Part shown: piece by piece, positions 12,101 to 21,271 of the stretch | How the letters are laid out: every line of letters starts with the position of its first letter | How positions within the stretch are numbered: the stretch's first letter is position 1 | Source: Anisakis pegreffii | Taxonomy: Eukaryota; Nematoda; Chromadorea; Rhabditida; Anisakidae | Assembly: GCA_035041965.1 (NCBI GenBank) | Contig: JAPYMA010000902.1 | Coordinates: 124,001-188,000, forward strand | Length of the DNA: 64,000 nucleotides | Direction of reading: 5' to 3' | Position numbers and translations under genes: made by a program | Notes under the pieces: model-generated | Told to the model about the DNA's origin: nothing | Databases searched by the model: none | Seen by the model: only the letters and a program-made list of their open reading frames with translations

Positions 12101-15100
12101 GAGGTATCAGAAGAGAAAGAGCATCATGAAATTGTTTCACAGGAAGAACATCCTAAAGAAGAAGTAACAGAAGAGAAGGAGCATCATGAAATTGTTTCAC
12201 AGGAAGAACATCCTAAAGAAGAGGTATCAGAAGAGAAAGAGCATCATGAAATTGTTTCACAGGAAGAACATCCTAAAGAAGAAGTAACAGAAGAGAAGGA
12301 GCATCATGAACTTCTTTCACAGGAAGAACATCCTAAAGAAGAAGTAACAGAAGAGAAGGAGCATCATGAAATTGTTTCACAGGAAGAACATCCTAAAGAA
12401 GAGATATCAGAAGAAAAAGAACATCCTGAACTTCTTCTACAGGAAGAACATCCTAAGGAAGAGGTATCAGAAGAGAAAGAGCATCATGAAATTGTTTCAC
12501 AGGAAGAACATCCTAAAGAAGAGGTAACAGAAGAGAAAGAGCATCATGAACTTCTTTCACAGGAAGAACATCCTAAGGAAGAGGTATCAGTAGAGAAAGA
12601 ACATGATGAACTTGTTCCGCAGGAAGAACATCCTAAAGAAGAGGTAACAGAAGAGAAAGAGCATCATGAAATTGTTTCACAGGAAGAACATCCTAAAGAA
12701 GAAGTAACAGAAGAGAAGGAGCATCATGAACTTCTTTCACAGGAAGAACATCCTAAGGAAGAGGTATCAAAAGAGAAAGAACAAGATGAACTTGTTCCAC
12801 AGGAAGAACATCTCAAAGAAGAGGTATCAGAAAAGAAAGAACACCATGAACTTCTTTCACAGGAAGAACATCCTAAGGAAGAGGTATCAGAAGAGAAAGA
12901 GCATCATGAACTTCTTTCACAGGAAGAACATCCTAAGGAAGAGGTATCAGAAAAGAAAGAACACCATGAACTTCTTTCACAGGAAGAACATCCTAAGGAA
13001 GAGGTAACAGAAGAGAAAGAACATCATGAAATTGGTTCGCAGGAAGAACATCCTAACGAAGAGGTAACAGAAGAGAAAGAGCTTCATGAAATTGTTTCAC
13101 AGGAAGAACGTCCTAAAGAAGAGGTATCAGTAGAAAAAGAACAAGATGAACTTGTTCCACAGGAAGAACATCCCAAAGAAGAGGTATCGGAACAGAAAGA
13201 ACATCATGAACTTCTTTCACAAGAAGAACATCATGAGGAAAAGATATCGGAAGACAAGGAACATCATGAACTTGTTTCACAAGAAGAACATCCAAAGGAA
13301 GGGGTAACAGAAGAGGAGCAGGTTAAGACGGAGGATTCAACAGGAGAGCATCCTGATAAGATGTCAGTGGAGGAGTTCATCAAGAAGGAGTTAAGTAGTG
13401 AAGAGCAGCATCCCGAGACAACAATATTATCCGAACAAGAGCATCTCAAGGAAGAGATGCCGATGGAAAAACATCCGAAGGAAGCATCTGAGGAAGAATG
13501 TTTGAAGGAAAAGGTCTTAGATGATGAACATCCTCAAGGAGTATCAGAAGAAGAGTTCACTAAAAAAGAAGTAACCCATGATGAACAAACTCCTGCAGCT
13601 GAAGTATCAGAGCATGAACATCTAAAGGATAAGGAACATATTGAGGAGATACATCTTCAAGAAGAGCATTCAGAGAAGCAACCTGAAGAAAGTGAGGAGG
13701 TATGTGTGGAGAGTGAGGCGCATTTAGAAGGGAAAGGAAGGGAAAAAGAAACGAGCAATGAGATAATCAGTGGTCTTAATGCATATGATGAGCCGCTCAT
13801 CTCAGGCATTGTTGTGGAAGGAACAGGTCACGAATTACGTCCTGAGCCTGAAGGGGCGGTTACCGAGGAGGTTGAGTACGTTGAAGCACATCCTGCCGAG
13901 TCGACGTTGATAGAGGAAGAAGATAAAATGGCAAAAGTGGATCATGAACCAATAAGTGAGCAAGATCAACAGCATTCAACAGGAGAAATGATCGTAGAAA
14001 CGGTCGCTGCTCCCATCGGAAGCGTTATCGAGGAACATGTTGAGAAAATAACAAAGATCGTTGATCAGTCACCAGTTGGTCACGATGCTGAAGTTGAATC
14101 AGATGACAAATCTCATGAAGCTAAAATCATTTCGGATGGGAAGTTAACTGCAATGGAAGAAATGAAAAAGAGCGATGAGGATGGGAGTAAAGTCAGTGAT
14201 AAAATAAGCGATTTTGTTGGTGGTTTGAAAGAGCATGTTGAAGATGCTGTTGACCACATTGAAGAGACTGCCAGCAAGATCACAACCGATCTTAATGAAG
14301 CCGTTTTCGGTGAATCAACCGAACAACATGAGCCACTTGTGGGGCAACAAAGTGAGGTGGATGGATCGCCGAAGCGACATGGCTCACTTTTTGGCTCATC
14401 TGCCGAAAGCGACAAACCAACAGTGGTTGAAGAGGCCACCGAAGAGCATATTGAAGATAAGCCTGAAGCATCGGAACGAGAAAGTGAATTCGATAAGGTT
14501 GTTGATATTGCAGGATCACCAGCCATTTCACATGATCAAATTGATGTCGCTGAAATGAGGCATGACGAAGTGAGTAAAGACGATGATACGGATCATATCA
14601 CTTCATCAACAACAACTACAGCTGTAACGTCATCGAGTGGACATGATCAAACCGATGATAAGCCACAAGAACATGAACCTGTTGTTGTTGCTGCTGCCCC
14701 TGAGAAGAAATCACATAGTGGTTTCAGTTTCATCACTTCGGCGCTTCCAGATTCAGTTCAGAGTTTATTCTCGTCAAAGAAAACAACCACAACTGTGACA
14801 ACTACAGAAATGACTGATGGTGATAAAACAATAACTGCAACGAAAACAAGCACACAGCAATCGTCAGATCCATCGAAGAGTTCGACATTTGGCGACGACT
14901 TCGTAAGTGACACAGCCGACGCGTATCACCGAGCATTCGATCGTATTGAGCACGACCTACGATCGTTTGAGTTAAGTGATTCCAAACAACCGTCGCACAG
15001 TAGCTTCGTCGAAACGATATCTTCGAAACAGACCATCGGTGGTTTATCTCCTGAACATAGTGATTATGATTCAGCACACCAATCAGTAACAGCCCTTCGC

Positions 15101-15295
15101 TCAGATATACTGCCGCCATCTACTCTGGATGGTAAATCTTCAGATGCAGCAGCTGATGACTTATTGCAAAAAGAATTTCACCATGAGAAACGTGTCATCA
15201 TAGAATCGCATGACGGTAAAACGCATGGCCATGTGTTCGAGAATTCATCCGATCAAAAGAGTGCACATGAAATGGACTTCGAATTTATTCATTAA
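3144..15295 (+). CDS. Old yellow enzyme-type NADH:flavin oxidoreductase fused to a giant acidic repeat tail
   Basis: Ten exons: 3144-3305, 4174-4302, 5419-5550, 7494-7617, 8444-8588, 8913-9024, 9151-9270, 9680-9812, 10033-10111, 10291-15295. All intron phases agree and the sum is 6141 nt (2046 aa plus stop). Residues 1 to about 420 are an FMN-dependent TIM-barrel oxidoreductase of the old yellow enzyme family: APNRFMKSAM near the N-terminus, AQLYHPGNRAA, GFDGVEI, NKRSDDYGESLQNR, VIGVKLSSG and a C-terminal GVSLGRPVAAEP phosphate-binding segment. The enzyme's normal C-terminal end lies inside exon 10 and is followed, with no stop and no needed intron, by about 1600 residues of Glu/His/Lys-rich, presumably disordered protein with a 27-copy 20-residue repeat. 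The usual catalytic His/Asn(His)/Tyr positions read Ser190, Tyr193, Ser195. Start ATG 3144 is the first in-frame ATG after a weak acceptor. An alternative is two transcripts, the second starting by trans-splicing at 10290. Confidence 0.8.
3599..3976. mobile_element. hAT-like non-autonomous element(s) in intron 1
   Basis: Two copies of a typical hAT terminal sequence, CAGTGGTTCTCAACC at about 3599 and CAGTGATTCTCAACC at about 3767, are followed at 3959-3976 by CAGGTGAGAAACCCTTG, which is the inverted counterpart. The interior is C-rich (CTCGCACCCC words repeat) and ends with GGGGTCCATAGACC, as in vertebrate Charlie/MER5-type elements known from the literature. No 8-bp target duplication was found, so boundaries are approximate; the first end is probably a second, truncated or nested copy. 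Confidence 0.6.
6074..6350. repeat. Copy 1 of an intronic segmental duplication
   Basis: The segment starting near CATCACAGCCAAACTTTATC (6074) and running through AGTCAATATAAAAGGCGTCTG (6178) to AATGAAGCGAATTG (6301) recurs, split in two, at 6488-6570 and 6956-7110. It lies in intron 3 of the oxidoreductase gene. Confidence 0.75.
6488..7110. repeat. Copy 2 of the duplication, interrupted by about 385 bp
   Basis: 6488-6570 matches the first part and 6956-7110 the second part of the copy at 6074-6350, at roughly 80-85% by eye. The intervening 6571-6955 has no counterpart in copy 1. It may be an insertion into copy 2 or a deletion from copy 1. Confidence 0.65.
10291..15295 (+). other. Terminal exon coding the acidic tail
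   Basis: A single 5 kb exon behind the acceptor TTGCTTTCAG at 10281-10290. Its first 130 nt finish the flavin oxidoreductase domain. Before the repeat array the protein has predicted amphipathic helical stretches (VDNVAAKVEELAEDVTERV), then an Ala/Glu/Ser/His stretch; after it comes a second helical stretch (SDFVGGLKEHVEDAVDHIEE), a Ser/Thr-rich stretch (SSKKTTTTVTTTEMTDGDKT) and a more folded-looking end (DTADAYHRAFDRIEHDLRSF). No signal peptide or membrane span is seen. No enzymatic motif is recognisable. The size is unusual for a nematode exon, where coding exons in the rest of the window are about 50-330 nt. Confidence 0.85.
11701..13320 (+). repeat. 60-bp coding minisatellite, 27 tandem units
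   Basis: Every 60 nt from 11701 to 13320 repeats one unit, with no insertion or deletion, encoding EHHEIVSQEEHPKEEVSEEK and close variants (residues about 849-1389). Variants are patterned: VTEEK alternates with VSEEK, HHELLSQ with HHEIVSQ, and an HDELVPQ/QDELVPQ form occurs at 12601, 12781 and 13141, suggesting that blocks of several units were duplicated together. Each unit carries about three His and nine Glu. Because 60 is divisible by three, a second forward frame and parts of the reverse strand are open over long stretches; these are by-products. Confidence 0.97.
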
Positions 15296-17403
15296 TTCGT
15301 CAACCAATAACTCAATTTGATTAGCTTTTCTTTTCAGTTTACTTCTGGTCATAACAATAATGATAATAATGATGCTATAAATAAGATTCATAAGGTTGTG
15401 ATCAACGTGATGTTATGAAGGCTTGTTGAAGCGTTGATGCCTCTAAAAATAGCATTGTAACAACAACAAAACATTTGATGTTGAGAAATAATCTTTTATT
15501 TTTTTACTTTTGCTTGCTCATTCACTATTTCAACCGTTTTTTTTTTCATTTACCAAGCTTTTATTTTTTATCTCTTGTTTTTGAAGTTGATTTACTTCTT
15601 TATTCATATACATGCACACTCACGATTATATTATGTAGCAGTCATGACCATTCCTTGTTCATATTTCGATCTGATATCATCCTTTCCACATCACTTTTTC
15701 ATTAATTGTCAACTCTTTCTCGCATCATACCCACCCAAAAATCTCGTTCTTCTCTCCTATACATTTCACATCACTTTGTATCATATGTGTGTGTGCTCAC
15801 TACGGGATACTTTTCAATAAAATGTTCTTTAGACAAACGATACCGTTTTTGAACTGCGAGCAATATCCTTGATTTCGTTCGTCATCGCATACAATCCTCG
15901 AATTTATCTCAAATCGCAGCTTCGTCGTTCGGATGAATAGGAACGTTCCTCGAATTGATCTTCAGCTGAGATCAATCAGTCGTTGATGCTTGTTTAAATG
16001 AGATCAAACATTCAATAAAGTTGTTGTTTCGACATCTTCCGATCAGTCACTAATGCAAACATTTGAAAAGAAAATTTTCGTAATAAAGTTGATTATAAAT
16101 TGAACGGAAAGTGATGTAATGAAAGCTTTTATGGAAACAGTTTCGCTTCGTTTTTTGATATTTATGGATCATCGGAATGAATATTCATCAAAATGTATCT
16201 AGTATGAATATATTCAAAATTATTTTATAAACACACACTATTCTATTATAATTTTAGATCTCAGGTCCGCACATTTAGTATCACTTTCGAAAGAGAACTG
16301 TTCCTTCTGACGTAAAATCGCATTTTTAATTCAAAGTAATTCTTTAAAGATATTGAATAAGTGGATTCAGAATTGAAGGAAGTGTTTTTATCAGTCATGA
16401 TCCTTATGTTCTGTTCGGAAAAGTAAGGGATTCTTACACTGTTGTAAGAACATAAACGAAGGAAGCTACATTTGTGGTAAGAAAGAGGATGCAAATGATA
16501 AAGAGCCAATGCGATCAATCATCCACTGTCTTTGTCTTACTTAATTCATTTCATCGCAATGTTGCCATTTTGAACGCACATTAACGCTCACATAAACAAA
16601 CATCCCATATGAAATGAAGCTTTATTATCGGAATCATTTACGTTATCGGCATACTTTCTAATTATTATCACCAATTGTAATTCTACTTCAGCCGTTATAA
16701 TCAGTTACGACAATCACAGCAAAAACACGCAATTACGAAAACTCCGATAGAATATGTCAAAAAGCGTATTCTACATTCCTTTCTCACAATATTGTCTATT
16801 GTTCAACAATCACTGAAGCTTTGAAACTGAAGAAATGCCACACTGAAATGAAAATTTTCCACAGAGTTGTCCACAGAATGGTTTAAAACGTAACATTACT
16901 TGATATTGGTTGTTCACTTTGTCAATATTTGGTATAATAATGAATTCAATCCCAACCAAACTCGAAATCGTTATAGTCAATTCCCGATAAAAATAAAGTC
17001 AGAACATGGCTCAAATTAACAAACACAACATTACAAAATAGTTCAAATACACTCTATTTTGACCTATAAATCAACAATAGCGCACAAAAATGGTAGAATG
17101 ATGGAAGAACTCTGAATATATACGTTCATTCCATCAACTCGAGGTTAATAAGCCAATTTCTTGCCATCATTTTGAACAAATATAGTCAATTCCCGATAAA
17201 AATAAGGTCAGAACATGGCTCAAATTAACAAACACAACATTACAAAATAGTTCAAATGCACTCTATTTTGACCTATAAATCAACAATAGTGCACAAAAAT
17301 GGTAGAATGATGGTAGAACTCTGAATATATACGTTCATTTCATCAGTATAAAATACCCTAAGCATCTAACTTCGACGCGACACGATTGAACATCGGCTCG
17401 AGG
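15296..17403. other. Region between convergent genes
   Basis: Between the end of the fusion gene (+) and the end of the short-chain dehydrogenase (-). It holds the 3' UTR of the fusion gene with a candidate AATAAA at 15816, long T/C-rich stretches, and a tandem duplication at 16970-17435. No further gene was recognised; ORFs such as that at 15475-15820 are T-rich and lack motifs. Confidence 0.5.
15816..15821 (+). terminator. Candidate polyadenylation signal of the fusion gene
   Basis: AATAAA about 520 bp after the stop codon, followed by TG-rich sequence. Another AATAAA occurs near 16012; the choice is not certain. Confidence 0.35.
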
Positions 17404-17435
17404 TTAAAAAGCCAATTTCTTGCCATCATTTTGAA
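16970..17435. repeat. Tandem duplication including the 3' end of the dehydrogenase CDS
   Basis: About 155 bp beginning GTCAATTCCCGATAAAAATA occurs at 16976 and again at 17186, nearly identical. The flank CTCGAGGTTAAxAAGCC ... CATTTTGAA occurs at 17138-17182 and 17397-17435. The second flank copy is the coding end of the last dehydrogenase exon, so the duplicated block carries a 12-codon relic of that exon at 17138-17180. Confidence 0.85.
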
Positions 17436-19483
17436 AGAATAATCCATTATGCTCTTTACGAAGCTTCAAAAATGTTTCAAATTGTCGTTTCGTAGATTCT
17501 TCTATCTGAAAATTGTGACTGTTGCAAAAGAACTGATAACGACGTCACGCAAGACTCTAAAATTTCCGCTAGAAATTACATTCGTCTTGATCATTCATCA
17601 GAAACGGAAATCAAAAAATATAAGAATCAGCAGGCACAACATGTCAACATCTGTTGAAGACAGATGAAGAAACAATCACTTAATTCAGTAGAAATGAAAC
17701 AACTTCAGTCAACATACAGTTAAGGTGGCATTCTTACCACCCATATCAGTCCTGACCCAGCCTGGACATATGGAACAAACCAAAATTCCATCGTTTTTCA
17801 GATCTGCAGCCAGAGTCCTCGTCAGCTGATTAAGAGATGCCTGGAATAGCTTTTAGGAAGATTAATGCCAATGAGATCACTTCATGCGACGAAGTTACTT
17901 CAAATATGTACGTAATCATTTAAAACACAGATAAGAATAAGCATCTCAACGATTCCTATAAGCTCGTTTCATTTCACTGTGCAATCAGAAGCAGTCACAG
18001 AGTGATTACTTTCGACAGTCTATATGGTATGGAGGGACACGATGCTGAGCCACTGCCGTTGATTGCAATTGAACCAAGGATACTGCTTATGTTGATTATC
18101 GCCGAACGATGTACACCCCATTCTTCAGTTGAATTATTCTTTGATGCTGTCTTCAGAAGAGGTAAAAATGCCTTCAAAAACACACATATCAGAATCACAT
18201 TTGTTCATTGATAACTCTCGAAAACATCAACGGAAGCTTTCATTGTTCATTAATCGGTGTCTCGCCTCCACATTCGACACTTTGAGCGATTCAAATATAA
18301 AAATTGCGTTCCATTACTCCGACAATTAAGAATCGAGAATGTGAATAACACCCGTTGGTCGAAGAGATGATCAACGAAATGATAACAAACCTGAACAACC
18401 TTGACAACTGAAACGACATTCGTGTTTAAAACCTCTAGATAACTATTTCTATCCGCATCTTCCAACCCACCACCTTCACGTGATTTCATTCCAGCATTGT
18501 TTATCAACACGTTTAGGCCACTCTCACCATCTAATATCGAATCGACCTCAACTTCTTATTCCATTATTAAATTTGAGCGAACAAAAAATTGCAAAGCATT
18601 CAAAATAACCACTGGATAGTTGCATTATTCCGTTCCGAGGATAAATCACCAGGAAAACATCAATGATAAAATAATTTATTAATGAACTAGAAACTGCAAA
18701 GACAAAGATACGTCACGATTCCTTGACATTTTAAATGTTGCGTAGCAATTAATATCTACTATATATAACACTTGCAGGTAATTGTTAGTAATATAGTCGT
18801 CTTTTTAAATGTTAGCGAAGTATGCACTGTTACCACCCTAACCATTATTACCACAAGAATAAAATCGAAAAGCTGTCTGAACTGGACGTGAATTTGAGGA
18901 ACAAACAAACGAGCTTAAAACAGAAACTATACTTATGAGAATTTAGCAAGATATCTTATTTAATCAAAGCAAAAGCTAAGTTGGATCATTTTTAGCAACC
19001 TTTTTTTTCGCATCCGCAATCGAATCATCATTGTTCACATCCAACTGGACACAGTGAATTCTGCTGTTATTTTTCGATAATTCATTCAATTCCTTCAAAT
19101 TGAAGCAAAACTTCATACATTGCACGTAATTTTTGAAATTCGGTTCAGAAAATGCGAAATACTTGCAAAATCACAACCGACCGAAATAAAAAGTTTTTGG
19201 ATCGCTGGTTGTTAACAGTTAGTCCCTTATTTGATACGTTCATTATTATTGGCTGATTTCACATTAAAAACTCATTCCTCCTTTTGAAATACCAGTCCTT
19301 AAATAGAACGTTCATGTGCGCCCTCAATGATGCGACGGCTTTCACCTGAGCTGATGCTGGGTTTCTTGAGCATGCAAATATATGCTTGATGGTCGGAAGC
19401 GTTAACCACTGTTTGACGAGGCCTAATCCAAGACCACGGTTCGCACCTGTTATCAGCACTGATAAAGGTCCAGACGGAGGCAT
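17404..19483 (-). CDS. Short-chain dehydrogenase/reductase, sniffer-like (C-factor family)
   Basis: Six minus-strand exons: 19483-19346, 19092-19000, 18551-18391, 18171-18010, 17840-17718, 17505-17404. NAD(P)-dependent Rossmann-fold reductase: N-terminal TGANRGLGLGLV cofactor motif, QLDVNNDDSIA, VLINNAG, INISSILGSI, catalytic YRLSK (YxxxK), PGWVRTDMGG and a C-terminal ending EHNGLFFQNDGKKLAF. This matches nematode carbonyl reductase-like members of the family, about 250 aa long. The start ATG is the first codon of the nucleotide-binding strand region. The exons sum to 779 nt, one base short of a full frame: exon 2 ends after a run of eight A in phase 0, but exon 3 needs one extra base. A nine-A run would give 259 aa. 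So either an assembly error in the homopolymer, an unusual splice, or a real frameshift. Confidence 0.8.
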
Positions 19484-19839
19484 CTGAAATATTGCTCAAT
19501 TCTAGATTCATCATTAGCGCATTTCCATAAACCTTAAATAACGAGTGTCGATCATTGGCATTTAATGCGTACACATTTCCTGAATAGATTTTTGGTATAC
19601 ACATAATTCGACCAGTACGAACGGGGCGATAATTAGCCAAGTGACGGAAGCGGGATTTTCATTTGATTTAACGGGAATGAATCCGGGCAATTCTTACATT
19701 ATTTTGTAGCGCAGATCCAGGAGAACAAAACATGACCGACGGATTTGCCAGGAATCAAAAAATTCTCGAGGTTTTCGATTTCGCGTAAAGTGCAAGAACT
19801 CTAGAAATAATTTGAATTGGTACCCACCCGGCAGAGAAA

Positions 19840-20279
19840 ATATCACTTTTGAAAATTATCAATTTTTGGAGAAACTTCGGAGGTTTGCCTGAAAGATTCT
19901 GGGGAACGGAGAAGTTTTCTTTTGAGATATTATACAAACCAATCCAACATTTAGTATCAGCTTGAATCGCAGGAATGAAAAAATTAAGCATGCGTACATT
20001 TGCACCTGAACGTGCAGTTGGTTGAAGCAAAATAAGAAATGTTCGCAACAGTGTTGCCACAGGCTCAGTAGCTTGCAAAGAGGATTTACATGCTAGCAAA
20101 AAAGTTGTATAAACGCACTATTAAAAAAATTGTGTTGCTGCCCACTATTGCCTATTGCTGCAACATTAAAACACACTATTGCTGCACCTTGTGCGTCCAC
20201 GACTTTTCCAGGATTGCCAGTTCCCCGAAATCTTTCCGACAAACTTCCGAAGTTTTCCCAAAAAGTGACTATTATTAAA
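19840..20279. repeat. Inverted repeat (foldback), upstream of the dehydrogenase
   Basis: Sequence at about 20205-20279 (GTTCCCCGAAATCTTTCC, ACTTCCGAAGTTTTCCC) is the reverse complement, at about 75-80% by eye, of 19845-19915. The arms are about 70 bp and 290 bp apart. A foldback or MITE-type element is likely; no target duplication was identified. Confidence 0.6.
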
Positions 20280-20296
20280 AATGAAGCACTTCTTTA

Positions 20297-20540
20297 GCAG
20301 AGGGGCCTCAACACGTCTTCAGCTGAAGGGCGCTACCGCGCGCGCGCGCTCTTCAATTGAGGAGCGCGCGTTACTTTTCAAATGTCTAACCAATGTATAT
20401 GGTTTACGCAATAAGAATACGACACGGAGAGAGCCTATCCTTTTATCCTTTAGCTGAGGAGCCACAGCCGATACATATGGTTTCCACAATAAGAATACGA
20501 CACGGAGAGAGCCTATTCTTTAGTTGAGGGGCCCCACTAA
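20297..20540. mobile_element. GC-rich hAT-like element with palindrome and internal duplication
   Basis: The ends CAGAGGGGCCTCAAC (20298) and GTTGAGGGGCCCC (20523) are inverted relatives. Inside are a CG-alternating run at 20336-20349, a 28-bp near-perfect palindrome at 20343-20370 centred on AATT (13 of 14 base pairs), and two direct copies of TATGGTTT(A/C)C..CAATAAGAATAC, GACACGGAGAGAGCCTAT at 20398-20462 and 20477-20533. No clear target duplication. Confidence 0.5.
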
Positions 20541-20570
20541 ATTATACTAATCGAGAGATCTGCGATTACC

Positions 20571-20985
20571 TTCTGTGCTTGTAGAGAATTCAATTCTCTT
20601 TTCAACGGACTACTTGGCATTGACCGATCAAATTTCTGTTCCAGCACTTTTTCCATTTCAATCGCTTGCAAAGGCATTATTTCTCCTCATGAAGGTTCTT
20701 TTTAAGTTACAATTTCGAAAACTAAATGATGAATTTTCCTGAAACCTTCTGTGCTTGTAGAGAATTCAATTTGGAATCAAACGCGAAGGTTGTGCTACGA
20801 CGACTTCTCGTTATTAGGTTTCACGGCTACATTCATTCCGTTCGTTTTGTGCGCTTTTACGAAGCGTTTTCCTCTCCTTCTCTCACCTTTGAACATTCGG
20901 GCCCGCGCGCGTACGAAAGTGCAATTTGGCTTCTTTTACCCCAACCCGCGCGCGTACAAAAGTGCAATTTGGCTTCTTCAACCCC
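20571..20985. repeat. Two sets of direct repeats
   Basis: CTTCTGTGCTTGTAGAGAATTCAAT occurs exactly at about 20571 and 20745. A 43-bp unit beginning CCGCGCGCGTAC and continuing AAAGTGCAATTTGGCTTCTT is tandemly duplicated at about 20902 and 20945. The surroundings are GC-richer than the rest of the window. Confidence 0.8.
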
Positions 20986-21244
20986 AACCAATTGAGCGCA
21001 TCAAGCAATGCCAATGGAGCATTTGCCACAGCGAAGCGCGAACGCTTTGAGCCAAAATTAAAAATTCATATTAGTATTTCGAACTATGAAATTTTTTTGA
21101 ATGTTGTTATTTCCAGCAAATGTTTACTGTTATTTGTACTCTATCTCAAGCAGTGGATTGAGATGGAAGTAAAATTTGTAATTCTGTATTAGAAATAGTA
21201 GCTAATAAAGGTTTGTAATTCACGTGAATATGTATTTCAACGAA

Positions 21245-21255
21245 TTTATATTCAG
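21245..21255 (+). promoter_or_regulatory. Trans-splice acceptor candidate of the RAD54L2 gene
   Basis: TTTATATTCAG ends 16 bases before the ATG at 21272, the spacing and sequence expected for spliced-leader addition in nematodes. Confidence 0.5.
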
Positions 21256-21271
21256 TCATTATAGGTTGATC

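Noticed and set aside
11706..13007. Basic open frames in a second forward frame over the repeat array
   Set aside because: They follow from the 60-bp periodicity of the real coding frame and contain only its shifted repeat (KNILRKRYQKRK).
13113..14526. Long open frames antisense to the acidic tail
   Set aside because: Glu- and Lys-rich codons (GAA, GAG, AAA) give few stops on the reverse strand. No motif or splice structure supports them.
15475..15820. T-rich plus-strand open frames after the fusion gene
   Set aside because: Phe/Leu/Ser/His-rich translation of a T/C-rich 3' UTR.
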